Source: Aeromonas aquatica
Lineage (GTDB): Bacteria; Pseudomonadota; Gammaproteobacteria; Enterobacterales; Aeromonadaceae
Direction of reading: 5' to 3'
Assembly (NCBI RefSeq): GCF_000764655.1
Contig: NZ_JRGL01000017.1
Location: 1-64,000, forward strand
DNA length: 64,000 nt
Position numbers and translations under genes: made by a program. Positions 1 through 9,348 of the stretch are shown here, in pieces; positions within the stretch are counted from its first letter, which is position 1; each line of letters starts with the position of its first letter. The notes below the pieces were generated by a model. That model was not told the origin of the DNA. It searched no databases and saw only the letters and a program-made list of their open reading frames with translations.

Positions 1-2755
1 TCGGCGGTATCACTATTTGGAGCTGGCAAACCGGCTCAGGGTCCTGTTGATCTGCGATCCGGATACCGACAAATCCGCCGCCTCTCTGGCCGTCAACACC
101 GGCCATTTCGATGACCCTGTCGATCGCCAGGGCATGGCCCATTTCCTTGAGCATATGCTGTTCCTCGGTACCCGCACCTACCCCAAACCCGGCGAGTACC
201 AGCAGTTCATGAGTCGCCACGGCGGCAGCAACAATGCCTGGACCGGCACCGAGTTCACCAACTTCTTCTTCGATATCGACAACGGCTTCTTCGAGGCCGG
301 GCTCGACCGCTTCTCCCAGTTTTTCATCTGCCCCACCTTCGCGCCGGAGTGGGTCGACAAGGAGCGCAACGCGGTCGACTCCGAGTATCGCCTCAAGCTG
401 CAGGACGATGTGCGGCGCAGCTATCAGGTCCATAAAGAGACGGTCAACCCGGCCCATCCCTTCTCCAAGTTCTCGGTCGGCAACCTGGATACCCTGGCCG
501 ATCTGCCCGGCCGGGATCTGCGCTCCGATCTCATAGCATTCTACGAACAACACTACAGTGCGGATCGCATGGCGCTGGTGATGATCTCGCCCGAATCCAT
601 CGAGACCCAGCTCGGCTGGTGTGATCGCTTCTTCGGCCCCATCCCGGATCGCAATCTGGGGGAGCCCAGCCTCTTTGCTCCGCTCTACCGGCTCGACGAT
701 CTCGGCATCTGCATTCAGATAAGGCCGGTCAAGGAGAGCCGCAAGCTGGCGCTGACCTTCCCCCTGCCGAGCGTGGATGCGTTTTACCAGCAGAAACCGC
801 TCACCTTCCTGAGCCACCTCATCGGCTACGAGGGGGACGGCAGCCTGCTCTCCCTGCTCAAGGCCCGTGGCTGGGTCAATCAGCTCGCCGCCGGTGGTGG
901 CGTCAGCGGCGCCAACTTCAAGGATTTTGGCGTGAGCTTCGGCCTCACCCCCCTCGGACTTGAACATGTCGACGAGATAGTGGCCGAGCTGTTTGGCTAC
1001 CTGAAACTCATCGAGCGCGACGGCCTGCAGGCCTGGCGTTATGACGAGAAACGCAGCGTGCTGGAATCGGCATTTCGCTTCCAGGAGCGAGGCCGGGCGC
1101 TGGACACCGCCTCCGGCCTGGTGCTGAACCTGTTCAGCTATGCCCCACAAGATCTGCTGTATGGCGACTACATGATGCGGGAATATGACGAGGCGCTGAT
1201 CCGCCGCTTCCTCGCCAAGCTCACCCCCCACAACCTGCGCATGACCATTCAGGCCCCGGAGGTGAGCACGGATCGCCTCGCCCGCTGGTATCAGACCCCC
1301 TACAGCGTCACCCCCATCGCGGAAGCGGACAAGATCCGCTGGCAACAGAGCGAGCCGGACCCGGCCCTGCATCTGCCCAGCCCCAACCCCTTCATCAGCA
1401 AGCGGCTGGACGCCCGGGCGCCGTCCCTGCCCGCCGACATGCCGGCCTGCCTCATCGACAGGCCAGGTTTTAGGCTCTGGCACCTGCACGAACACCTGTT
1501 CGGGGTGCCCAAGGGCAACCTCTACATCTCCATCGACAGCGAACACGCGGTCAAGAGCCCGCGCCACATCGCCATGGCCCGCCTCGCGGTGGAGCTGCTC
1601 ACGGATCACCTCAATGCCCTCACCTACCCGGCTGAGCTCGCCGGTCTCGGCTACCAGATCTATGCCCACCAGGGTGGCTTCACCATCAACATGAACGGTT
1701 TTGCCGACAAGCAGCCGCTGCTGCTGGACATGATCCTCGGCAACCGTACCCTGGGGTATCCGGATCCGGCCCGCTTTAGCGAAATCAAGGAGCAGCTCAT
1801 TCGCAACTGGGAGAACCAGTCAAAGACAAGGCCCATCTCCCAGCTGTTCAACCAGCTCACCAGTCTGCTGCAACCCAACAACCCGCCGTTCGCGCAACTG
1901 CTGCGCCACCTGCGCACCATTCGCCTGGACGAGATGCCCGACTTCGTCGCCCAGCTGTTTGCCAAGGTACACGTGGAGACCCTGATCCACGGGGACTGGG
2001 ACGCGGCCGAGGCACTGGATCTGGCGGCGCTGCTGGAGCGCCATCTCAACGGCGACAAGGGCAACAGCCAGCCCAGCGGCGAGACCCGCCGCCCCCTCAT
2101 CTCCATTCAGGACAGAGGCACCCTCATTCGCGAGCAGGGCTGCGAGCACGAAGACTCGGCGCTGCTGGTCTACTACCAGTCCCGCACCGTGCGGCCACGG
2201 GATCTCGCCTGCTTCACCCTGGCCAACCACATCATGTCGTCCACCTTCTTCCACGAACTGCGCACCCGCCAGCAACTCGGCTACGTGGTCGGGGCCGGCA
2301 ACCTGCCCCTCAACCGCCACCCCGGCCTCATCTTCTATATACAGTCGCCGGTGGCGGGGCCCCAGATCCTGCTGGATGCGGTGGAGGAGTTCATCGACCT
2401 CTTCCCCATCGCCATGCTGGAGTTCACCGAGCAGCAGTGGCAAGACAGCAAGGCCGGCCTGCAGGCCCAGCTCAGCGAGCGGGATGCCAACCTGCGCAGC
2501 CGGGGTCAGCGGCTCTGGGTCAGCATCGGCAACAAGGATCTCGGCTTCGATCAGCGGGAACGGGTGTGCGAGGAGGTCGGCAACCTGAGCCGCGCCGATC
2601 TGGTGCGCTTTATCACCCAGTTAAGATCGAGAACATCGGACAGGCTGATCCTCTGCAGCTATGGCCTTGGCCACGAGCACGACGAGCGGATCACCGGCCA
2701 GTTTATCGACGATCCCAAGGCGTTCCGGCTCAATGCCAGCACCTTCGACGCCTGA
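1..2755 (+). CDS. Insulinase-family (M16) zinc protease, 5' partial
   Basis: Large pitrilysin/insulinase-type metalloprotease that degrades peptides, expected in the periplasm or cytoplasm. The inverted zinc motif HFLEH lies about 42 residues after the first TTG (position 17), and the third zinc ligand lies in the DSE about 77 residues later, the normal M16A spacing. About 912 residues are visible, with the usual two-halves M16 length. The frame is open to base 2 and the family pattern (an aromatic/Leu-rich strand leading to LICDP) is already running there, so the true start and any signal peptide lie upstream of the window. TTG at 17 is not a credible start. An ordinary intact protease as far as seen; the exact subfamily (ptrA-like or other) is not resolved. 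Confidence 0.9.
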   Translation, partial: RRYHYLELANRLRVLLICDPDTDKSAASLAVNTGHFDDPVDRQGMAHFLEHMLFLGTRTYPKPGEYQQFMSRHGGSNNAWTGTEFTNFFFDIDNGFFEAGLDRFSQFFICPTFAPEWVDKERNAVDSEYRLKLQDDVRRSYQVHKETVNPAHPFSKFSVGNLDTLADLPGRDLRSDLIAFYEQHYSADRMALVMISPESIETQLGWCDRFFGPIPDRNLGEPSLFAPLYRLDDLGICIQIRPVKESRKLALTFPLPSVDAFYQQKPLTFLSHLIGYEGDGSLLSLLKARGWVNQLAAGGGVSGANFKDFGVSFGLTPLGLEHVDEIVAELFGYLKLIERDGLQAWRYDEKRSVLESAFRFQERGRALDTASGLVLNLFSYAPQDLLYGDYMMREYDEALIRRFLAKLTPHNLRMTIQAPEVSTDRLARWYQTPYSVTPIAEADKIRWQQSEPDPALHLPSPNPFISKRLDARAPSLPADMPACLIDRPGFRLWHLHEHLFGVPKGNLYISIDSEHAVKSPRHIAMARLAVELLTDHLNALTYPAELAGLGYQIYAHQGGFTINMNGFADKQPLLLDMILGNRTLGYPDPARFSEIKEQLIRNWENQSKTRPISQLFNQLTSLLQPNNPPFAQLLRHLRTIRLDEMPDFVAQLFAKVHVETLIHGDWDAAEALDLAALLERHLNGDKGNSQPSGETRRPLISIQDRGTLIREQGCEHEDSALLVYYQSRTVRPRDLACFTLANHIMSSTFFHELRTRQQLGYVVGAGNLPLNRHPGLIFYIQSPVAGPQILLDAVEEFIDLFPIAMLEFTEQQWQDSKAGLQAQLSERDANLRSRGQRLWVSIGNKDLGFDQRERVCEEVGNLSRADLVRFITQLRSRTSDRLILCSYGLGHEHDERITGQFIDDPKAFRLNASTFDA

Positions 2756-2785
2756 ATCCCCTTGAGGCAGCAGATAATGGACAAT

Positions 2786-2808
2786 AAAAAGCCGACCCTC
2801 GGGTCGGC
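2786..2808 (-). terminator. Rho-independent terminator of tpm
   Basis: Stem GCCGACCC/GGGTCGGC, followed on the minus strand by a run of T (A's at 2786-2790). It lies between the convergent protease gene and tpm and has the right polarity for tpm. Confidence 0.7.
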
Positions 2809-3037
2809 TGGAAAAACCATAATCAATTGCGACCAAAGCCGCCAAAAGTGAACATGAGCGTGAAAATCAGACACTGAGCTGATGACGGACCAGAGGATGC
2901 TAACCAGAGCACACCGGCCGGGACCAACAGTGATTGAGAAACAGGATCATCTTAGACAGAGCCCTGCACCACCACGTTGATCTATGTCAAAAGAGGTAAA
3001 GAGAGTCTCAGGCTCATGATGCTTTCAAGGCTGCGAC

Positions 3038-3688
3038 TCAGGCGCGGCGAGTCAGACGGTAGGCCACTTCATCGAAGTAGGAAAGCTGGCCGGATTGCAC
3101 CCTGGGGTGATCCAGCTCGGCCAAACGACCCAGCACCTCCACGCTAAAATCGCGCTCGAACAGGCCGCGCACCTCCATCTCCCCCACCGAAAATGGCGGC
3201 TGTTGCTGCTGCTCGGGCTGATATTCCAGGGTCACCAGCAAGACTTGCCCATCCGGCTCGATGAGGCGGCTCATCAGCTCCGCATATTGGCGGCGCATGG
3301 GGGTTGGCAGCGCGATGAGCGCGGCCCTGTCGTAGGCCAGTCGGTAGCGGCGGTCCAGCTTGGGAGCCGCGAAGAAGTCTCCCTGATAGATGCGCAACGT
3401 CTCGTGCTGATGGCACTGGTAAGGTCCGACCTCGGTCACCGTCTCGGTCAACCCGTTCTCGCGAAAGAACTGGCCGATGGCGAGCTCGGAAAGTTCGAAG
3501 CCATCGATGGGATGACCCTGCCGATTGAGCCAGAGCATGTCGCCAGACTTGCCGCACAGGGGCACCAGCACGGGTTCATCCCCTTTTCTGGCCGACCACG
3601 CGTCTTGCAACCAGCGATTGAAATCCGCCTGATGAAAGCCTATCCGGTTCTCTTTCCACTTCTGATGCCAAAACGCCGCTTCCATCAT
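3038..3688 (-). CDS. tpm: Thiopurine S-methyltransferase
   Basis: SAM-dependent methyltransferase of the TPMT family (216 aa), which methylates thiopurines and, in bacteria, selenium or tellurium oxyanions. It has the family N-terminus (FWHQKWKENRIGFHQ) and the SAM loop VPLCGKSGDM near residues 42-51, followed by the acidic strand GFELSE. Length matches bacterial Tpm. The start is supported by AGGAGG five bases upstream of a tandem ATG-ATG. It is a single gene, convergent with the upstream protease gene and ending in its own terminator. Confidence 0.93.
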   Translation of the reverse strand: MMEAAFWHQKWKENRIGFHQADFNRWLQDAWSARKGDEPVLVPLCGKSGDMLWLNRQGHPIDGFELSELAIGQFFRENGLTETVTEVGPYQCHQHETLRIYQGDFFAAPKLDRRYRLAYDRAALIALPTPMRRQYAELMSRLIEPDGQVLLVTLEYQPEQQQQPPFSVGEMEVRGLFERDFSVEVLGRLAELDHPRVQSGQLSYFDEVAYRLTRRA

Positions 3689-3890
3689 CGTCCTCCTGTC
3701 ATGTGCAATGATGCATCAATATCACAACTTCACCGGGGCGGTGCAAGCCTTGTCGACCCTGGCCCGCCCATTTCATTGGGGCATCGCCAGCAGCATTAAA
3801 TGTGCATTTACTTCACCTTTACAGGTGTGTTTGACTACTTACTCGCCACCTTGCAACGCTTTATCTGCAGGACTCACCACCCGCAGCCGT

Positions 3891-5255
3891 TTATGCCATG
3901 AATGGCGCCATCTCGGCCCTCAACGGCAGCTGGATCTGACCAAGTCGGGCATCGATCTCGGCAAAACTCGGCCGCAGGGCCGTCTCCGGGCGCTGGCATT
4001 CGTTAGCCAGTCGGTGAAGCTCCTCGCACGCGGCCGCTGTCGCCGGGCACAGCGCCAGCAATTCTTCGAGCAGGCAGCCAAAGGCGCGCACCTCCAGCCG
4101 CTCCAGCCCGGTTGCCAGCAGCGGCATCCCCAGCGGGTAGAAAGAAGCGGCGCCAAAGTCCCCGAGCAGGGCGCGGCCCCGCCCGTCGTGCAAGATGTTA
4201 TGGCCGTAGAGATCCCCGTGCATGACGCCCGAGCGGTGCAGATGAGCCGCCGCAGAGGCTATCTGGCTGGCCATCTCCAGCGCAGTCGCCAGGGTGAGAG
4301 AGAGCCCGACCGGATAAACATCCCGGGTGCAGGAGTCGAGGCTGGGGGGCCCGGCCAGGTTCACAAAGGCCGGGTCAATGAGCGCCATCCCCAGGGCGGG
4401 AATGCCGGAGGGGTGATCGCTCACCCGACCCATCACCTCGATGAGCGCCGGATGCCGACCCACCGCCATGGCGGCCGTCATCTCGGCCGCCGGCAGACCG
4501 TCGCTGGTCATGGCTCCCTTGAACAGCTTGAGTGCCAATTCCTGCGGCTGCCCCGCTGCTTGCCCCAATTCGGGGTGCCAGTGGGCCCGGTGAATGGCGC
4601 CGGATGCCCCCTGCCCCAGCAAGGCGCCCACTTCCAACTCCTGCCAGGGAATGTCATCGACGTCGACCTCGGTGCCGGCCTGCTGCTCCCACGTCTCGGC
4701 GAAGGGATTGCCCGAATAGGCGAGCCAGGAGAGCCGTGGCAGGGAGAGCAGCCACTCGGGCAACGCCTCTAGCCGGTTGGCGGCGATGCGCAGCAACTCG
4801 AGCTGCTGGCAGTTGGCGAGAGTCTCTGGCAAGGCGGTCAGCTGATTGCCCGCCAGCATCAGCTTCTGTAGGGAGGTGCACTGACCCAATTCGTCCGGCA
4901 GGCGCTCGATGACGTTGTCGGTCAGGATCAACCAGCGGAGCCTCGCGGGCAACGCCTTGGGAGATACCATGGCGATCCGGTTGGCCTTAAAGCCCACCAT
5001 GGTCAGCGCGGGGCAGCGCCCCAGCACCTCGGGCAACTTGGTAAAGCGGTTCTCGGAGCAGAAGAGGATGCGCAGCTTGGTGCACTCGGCCAGCTCGTCC
5101 GGCAGCTCGCTCAACTGGTTGCCGGTGAGATCCAGCACCTCCAGCGTCGCTTTGAGGCTCAGGATCTCGGGGGGAAAAGTCGTCAAATTTTCAGAGAGCT
5201 TCAGATGGCGGGCGCCGCCAAGTTCGCCCGCGCGCAGCTGTTCCAGGGTATGCAT
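3891..5255 (-). CDS. Leucine-rich-repeat protein with C-terminal protein-kinase domain
   Basis: A 454-residue cytosolic protein with no signal peptide or membrane segment. Residues about 15-185 form roughly seven leucine-rich repeats (pattern LxxLxLxxNxLxxLP). Residues about 205-440 form a eukaryotic-like kinase fold: glycine loop LGQGASG (213-219), the lysine of ALKLFKG (243), catalytic loop HGDLYGHN (346-353, standing for HxDxxxxN) and DFG (366-368). All catalytic elements are present, so it is probably an active Ser/Thr kinase, with the LRR part as sensor or substrate binder. The substrate is unknown. No partner gene adjoins it. A broken copy of residues ~186-222 lies upstream (5537-5650). 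Confidence 0.85.
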   Translation of the reverse strand: MHTLEQLRAGELGGARHLKLSENLTTFPPEILSLKATLEVLDLTGNQLSELPDELAECTKLRILFCSENRFTKLPEVLGRCPALTMVGFKANRIAMVSPKALPARLRWLILTDNVIERLPDELGQCTSLQKLMLAGNQLTALPETLANCQQLELLRIAANRLEALPEWLLSLPRLSWLAYSGNPFAETWEQQAGTEVDVDDIPWQELEVGALLGQGASGAIHRAHWHPELGQAAGQPQELALKLFKGAMTSDGLPAAEMTAAMAVGRHPALIEVMGRVSDHPSGIPALGMALIDPAFVNLAGPPSLDSCTRDVYPVGLSLTLATALEMASQIASAAAHLHRSGVMHGDLYGHNILHDGRGRALLGDFGAASFYPLGMPLLATGLERLEVRAFGCLLEELLALCPATAAACEELHRLANECQRPETALRPSFAEIDARLGQIQLPLRAEMAPFMA

Positions 5256-5799
5256 AACCGTTTCTCAATCTTGTCGTGGCCCTGCTAGCGACGCTAAAGC
5301 AGACCATATGGCACCGCCGGACATGGGCCCGGCGGTTATAGAGGGGGGCATTATAGAGAATTGGGGGCCGAGATCGCCCCTTTTGTTACAGATGGCCGCC
5401 ACACACCACCAAACGAGACAGGCCACGGAGACCCTGGCGAGCCACTGACGCAATTGCAGCTCAGATGGCCCAAGGCCCTACTGCAAAGGATCTGTCACGT
5501 CCACAAACGGTGATCAACCAGATATTCGGCGATGCAAAGGCGCCGGATACCCCCTGCCCCAGCAGCTCTCCCACTTCCCGCGCTTGCCAGACAATGTCAT
5601 CGACGGCTGCCCCAGCGCCGGCCTGCTGCTCCCACGCCTCGGCGAAGCGTTTTTGGCAAATTGCGCCGTCAAGGCGCAGGGATATGCCAATACGGGCGGG
5701 GGGACCCTCTGCCACATTAGATGTCCCGGACCGGCGCAGGGAGGCGCCAGCGGCGTGACTACACCGGCACGGGCATCTACCCCAACCATGGAGAGTCCT
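5256..5799. other. Intergenic region between the LRR kinase and the collagenase
   Basis: A 544-base gap between divergent genes. It contains a degraded copy of part of the LRR kinase gene (5537-5650) and otherwise no convincing ORF. A GC-rich imperfect hairpin lies at about 5309-5340. Both promoters must be here, but none is clear enough to place. Confidence 0.5.
5537..5650 (-). pseudogene. Remnant of a second LRR-kinase gene copy
   Basis: These 114 bases align without gaps to 4593-4706 inside the intact kinase gene, at roughly 80 percent identity and in the same orientation. Read on the minus strand it gives FAEAWEQQAG then VDDIVW and ELLGQGVSGA, against FAETWEQQAG, VDDIPW and ALLGQGASGA in the intact gene, so it covers the LRR-kinase linker and the glycine loop. 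No start codon, LRR part or remaining kinase domain follows. It is best read as the residue of a tandem paralog largely deleted. Confidence 0.8.
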
Positions 5800-8055
5800 A
5801 TGCTTGCACTAAAACCCCTGGCGTGTCTGTTATTGGCTGGCTGGGCCAGCGCCCTGGCCGCCACCGAGGCCCCCGTCTCCCGGCCCTCGCCCGCCATGGT
5901 ACCGGCAGATCTGGCCGGTGCCGAGCACGGCCAGTCCCTCGCTACCCTGCCGGCGCCGCGGCTGCACCGCCTGCTGCCGCCGCCCGCCGCCCCCGAGCTG
6001 GCGCAAGATCCCCACGTCCGGCGCGACCGAGAGCCCGACTGGCGCGCCCAGGCCCAGAGCCTGCTGGCCGAGGGGGACGATTGTCGCGATCCGGCCGGCT
6101 TCCTCGACAAATCCGGTGCTGCACTGGCCGACTACCTGGAGGGGCTGCCCGAGGTGTCGTGCACCTATGGCCTCTTCTCTCTCACGGCGGACGACGGCGC
6201 CCGCATCTATGACACCGCCAACCTGCTGGCGGTGGCCGGACGGTTGCAGGCGCGCGCCGCCGACTATCAGGGCAGCGGCCGTGGCCTCGCCAATCTGGTG
6301 CTCTATCTGCGCGCCGGCTATTACAACGCCATCGCCCGCGATCTCTATCCGGAGCCACCGCTCACGGTGCGCGACGCGATCCGGGTCGGCCTCGATCGGC
6401 TGCTGGACAACCCGGCCCTGTTCATCCCCAATCCGGACGCGGGCAGCACGATCGGGGAGAGCTTCACCCTGATGACCAATCTCCATGATGAGGCCTATTA
6501 CCTGCCGCGCCTCAAGCCCCTCATCGCCCGCTTCACCAATCGAGACGGACAGCCGAATGCCGCCGATGCCCTCAAGCACTGGGAGGTGGGGTCGGGTTAC
6601 ACCGGCCTGCTGACCGTCCTGTTCATGTCCCACTACCGCGCTGAGGGGCGCGCCCTGGCCGAGCGAGACGGCAGCTACGCCGAGGCCCTGTTCGCCTTCG
6701 TGCAGGGCAACCAGGCCGCCCTGCTCGGCACCAGCTACGCCTACCAGCTCACCGACAGCCTGAACGAGGCCCTGCGCTACATGCAGTATCCGGCCCACTT
6801 CGCCGCATCGCGGGCCAGGATCGAGCAGATCCTGGCAAAGAGCAGTCTGGATAGTCCCGGCGCCGATCTCTGGCTCGCGGCCGCCAGTGCCGTGAAATAC
6901 TATGACAATGCCCGCTGCGCCGAATACGGCACCTGTGACTTCGAGCAGCAGCTGGCCGACGTCGTGCTGCCGATCCGCCACGAGTGCGGGTCGACACTGC
7001 GCATCCGAGCCCAGGATATGACAGAGCAGCAACTGACCGAGAGCTGCACAGCCTTGGCCAACGAGGAGCAATACTTCCACCGCATGCTGAAGACCCAGAA
7101 CCGGCCACTGCCGGGCGACGTCAACGACGCGCTGGAGGTGGTAGTGTTCGACGACTACGCCAACTACAGCCGCTACGCTGGCCTCATCTACGGCATCGCC
7201 ACCGACAACGGCGGCATGTATCTGGAAGGTGATCCCGACCAACCCGGCAACCAGGCACGTTTCATTGCCCACGAGGCTTCCTGGCTGCGCCCCCTGTTCT
7301 CGGTGTGGAATCTGGAGCACGAGTATGTGCACTATCTGGATGGCCGTTTCAACATGGCCGGCGACTTCGCCCGTGCCATCAGCCAGCCCACCGTCTGGTG
7401 GATAGAAGGTCTGGCCGAGTATCTGTCCCTTGGCAATGACAACGTCAAGGCGATCGAGGCGGCCCAGGCCGGCACCTATCCCCTGTCGACCATCTTCGGC
7501 AACACCTATGACATGAACGACTATGGGACCCGCGCCTACCGCTGGGGCTATATGGCGGTGCGCTACATGTTCGAGCACCACAGGGACAGGGTGGACGATA
7601 CCGTGACCAGATTCCGCGCCGACGACTATGAGGGCTACTGGTCGACCATGCAGGGTCTGACCCATGACGATGACTTCGCCGCCTGGGTGCAGACGGCCAC
7701 CACGGCCGGCCAGCCGCCCGAGCCAGACTGCGGCTCTCCCGACGATCAGCTCATCGACGCGACCTGTGCCCGCACCGGTATCGCTTCGGACGACATCCGC
7801 TACTTCTACGTCTTCGTGCCCCAAGGGACGACACTGCTGACGGTGCAGACCCGAGGTGGCAGTGGCGATGCCAACCTCTATGTCATGCACCGGGGCTGGC
7901 CGAACCGGGACAACTACGATCAGGGCTCGGCCAATGGCGGTAACGACGAGACAGTCACCATCCAGGCCCCCGAGGGCGGCACCTACTACCACATAGCGGT
8001 GGACGCCGGTGCACCCTACCGGGATCTGAGCCTCAGTGTGGGGTTGGCTCAATAG
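5800..8055 (+). CDS. Secreted collagenase-like M9 metalloprotease
   Basis: Zinc collagenase of the Vibrio/Aeromonas M9 type, a likely extracellular virulence or nutrient enzyme. With start ATG 5800 (GGAGAG just upstream) it is 751 aa and opens with a clean signal peptide (LLLAGWASALA). The zinc motif HEYVH is at residues ~507-511, with the downstream glutamate in WWIEGLAEYLS about 25 residues later. The C-terminal ~90 residues look like a bacterial pre-peptidase C-terminal (PPC) domain. The same frame is open back to 5584, but that extension runs through the kinase remnant and precedes the signal peptide, so it is rejected. Convergent with the AraC-type gene, with a hairpin between them. Confidence 0.88.
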   Translation: MLALKPLACLLLAGWASALAATEAPVSRPSPAMVPADLAGAEHGQSLATLPAPRLHRLLPPPAAPELAQDPHVRRDREPDWRAQAQSLLAEGDDCRDPAGFLDKSGAALADYLEGLPEVSCTYGLFSLTADDGARIYDTANLLAVAGRLQARAADYQGSGRGLANLVLYLRAGYYNAIARDLYPEPPLTVRDAIRVGLDRLLDNPALFIPNPDAGSTIGESFTLMTNLHDEAYYLPRLKPLIARFTNRDGQPNAADALKHWEVGSGYTGLLTVLFMSHYRAEGRALAERDGSYAEALFAFVQGNQAALLGTSYAYQLTDSLNEALRYMQYPAHFAASRARIEQILAKSSLDSPGADLWLAAASAVKYYDNARCAEYGTCDFEQQLADVVLPIRHECGSTLRIRAQDMTEQQLTESCTALANEEQYFHRMLKTQNRPLPGDVNDALEVVVFDDYANYSRYAGLIYGIATDNGGMYLEGDPDQPGNQARFIAHEASWLRPLFSVWNLEHEYVHYLDGRFNMAGDFARAISQPTVWWIEGLAEYLSLGNDNVKAIEAAQAGTYPLSTIFGNTYDMNDYGTRAYRWGYMAVRYMFEHHRDRVDDTVTRFRADDYEGYWSTMQGLTHDDDFAAWVQTATTAGQPPEPDCGSPDDQLIDATCARTGIASDDIRYFYVFVPQGTTLLTVQTRGGSGDANLYVMHRGWPNRDNYDQGSANGGNDETVTIQAPEGGTYYHIAVDAGAPYRDLSLSVGLAQ

Positions 8056-8063
8056 GTGGGTAC

Positions 8064-8087
8064 GACGCGCCGCACCGGCGGCGCGTC
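8064..8087. terminator. Hairpin between convergent collagenase and AraC-type genes
   Basis: Perfect 9-bp stem GACGCGCCG/CGGCGCGTC with a 6-base loop. It overlaps the last bases of the AraC-type gene. There is no T tract, so it may act as a weak bidirectional terminator. Confidence 0.4.
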
Positions 8088-8904
8088 AATTCCCCAGACG
8101 CAGCAACTGCCGGTACTGGCGTGGAGACAGACCTGTCAGGGCTCGAAACTGCCGCGACAGGGCGCTCTGATCGCAAAAACCGCACCGCAATGCGATGTCG
8201 GCGATGGCCATATCGCTGCCCTTTAGCCAGTTGATCGCGATGTCGATGCGAGTCTTGGTGATGAACTGGCCGGCGGAGAGCTGGAAGATCCGCCTCATGC
8301 GCCGCTCAAACTGGGCGACTGATACCCCGGCCCGTCGTGCCAGTGATTCAATGCGCAAGGGAGCGGGATAATGGGTCAGGATGTGATCGACCGCCTCGAC
8401 GAAGCGATCGTCGATGAAGCCGGCCCGGCTCGGCTCGTGCAGATCGCGTGACATGCATACCAGGCCTACAATGGCGCCACCGGCATCGCGCAGCGGCTCC
8501 TTGTTGGTCAGGCACCAGCCGGGGCTGCGGTCGTTAAACAGGGTCAGATCGAGATTGTCCACTACGGGCTCACCGGTACCAAACAGACGCTCGTCCTGGG
8601 CCTGGTAGCGCGCAGCCATGTGGGGCGGGAAGATCTCGTGGGCCATCTTGCCGATGGCGTCATGCCGGCTCGCCAGGCCACAGCGCTCAGTACAGGCCTC
8701 GCTGATGCTCACATAGCGGCCGGCCCTGTCCTTGATGGAGAAGACAATGTCCGGGGCCCGATCGAACAGGGCCTCGAGGCACCGCGCGTCGGGCAGCGCC
8801 CGAAAGAACTGCTGCCGCCAGGTATCCAGATCGGCGTGCAGATGCCCCGGGCTGGGGGGCTGGGGGGGCAGCCGCACCGCGAGGGCGCAGGGAGTCTCTC
8901 TCAT
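8086..8904 (-). CDS. AraC-family transcriptional regulator with PAS domain
   Basis: A 272-residue regulator. Residues ~35-150 are a PAS fold (FDRAPDIVFSIKDRAGRYVSIS), and the C-terminal ~100 residues are a double helix-turn-helix of the AraC type (ALRCGFCDQSALSRQFRALTG). The start is supported by AAGGAG eight bases before ATG 8904. The ligand of the PAS domain is unknown. The neighbouring collagenase is a possible but unproven target. Confidence 0.88.
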   Translation of the reverse strand: MRETPCALAVRLPPQPPSPGHLHADLDTWRQQFFRALPDARCLEALFDRAPDIVFSIKDRAGRYVSISEACTERCGLASRHDAIGKMAHEIFPPHMAARYQAQDERLFGTGEPVVDNLDLTLFNDRSPGWCLTNKEPLRDAGGAIVGLVCMSRDLHEPSRAGFIDDRFVEAVDHILTHYPAPLRIESLARRAGVSVAQFERRMRRIFQLSAGQFITKTRIDIAINWLKGSDMAIADIALRCGFCDQSALSRQFRALTGLSPRQYRQLLRLGN

Positions 8905-8973
8905 CGTCCATCTCCTTGTTTGTGTATCCGTACGAAACTCAACAGCCAGTGTAGCAGCCTCCCGTATTCGATT

Positions 8974-9001
8974 TAAAAAAGAAAAGACGCCCTCGGGCGT
9001 C
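8974..9001 (-). terminator. Terminator of the cystatin-like gene
   Basis: Stem GACGCCC/GGGCGTC with a U-rich tract on the minus strand (A-rich 8974-8985). It closely resembles the guaA terminator at 9669-9701, so the two may share an origin. Confidence 0.7.
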
Positions 9002-9075
9002 CTTCTTATTGGTGAGGTTTGGAGGCTAGCCGGTCGGCGGCTTTACCCCCTTCCCCGGCTTTCCTCGCAACCGGA

Positions 9076-9348
9076 TCAGATTGGGGTGATGGAGGTGATA
9101 TGGGCTGAACCGTCCAGCGACTGGAAGATCTGCACCACGGCTTCTCCGTGGATCGGGTTGGGCAGCGGCACCGTGCTCTTGCATTTGAAACGGTAATTGG
9201 TGCCGGCTACCACCTGAGTCGAGACTTCGAAGGGTTGGTACTGCACCCCCACAAATCCTTTCAGCGCTGCATCGAATACCGCCTGATCTTTTGCGGTCAA
9301 CTTGTGGTATGCCGTCCATCCGCCAACAAGCACTGCTTGTTCTGACAT
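9076..9348 (-). CDS. Stefin/cystatin-like protein (putative cysteine-protease inhibitor)
   Basis: A 90-residue protein without signal peptide or cysteine pairs. It carries the first-hairpin signature of family I25 cystatins, QVVAG, at residues 45-49, continued by TNYRFKCK as in animal stefins (QVVAGTNY). A Gly-Gly sits in the N-terminal trunk (9-10), and a second loop follows IFQSLDG (75-80). Length and order (N-terminal glycine, helix, QVVAG hairpin, second hairpin) fit a stefin. Cystatins wedge into papain-like proteases; the target here is unknown. It has its own terminator and stands alone between the AraC-type gene and guaA. The start follows GGAGGG on the minus strand. Confidence 0.75.
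   Translation of the reverse strand: MSEQAVLVGGWTAYHKLTAKDQAVFDAALKGFVGVQYQPFEVSTQVVAGTNYRFKCKSTVPLPNPIHGEAVVQIFQSLDGSAHITSITPI

Noticed and set aside
5830-8052. 740-codon open frame on the minus strand opposite the collagenase gene
   Set aside because: Antisense shadow of a high-GC gene: no domain, no ribosome site, low-complexity Gly/Val/His-rich product.
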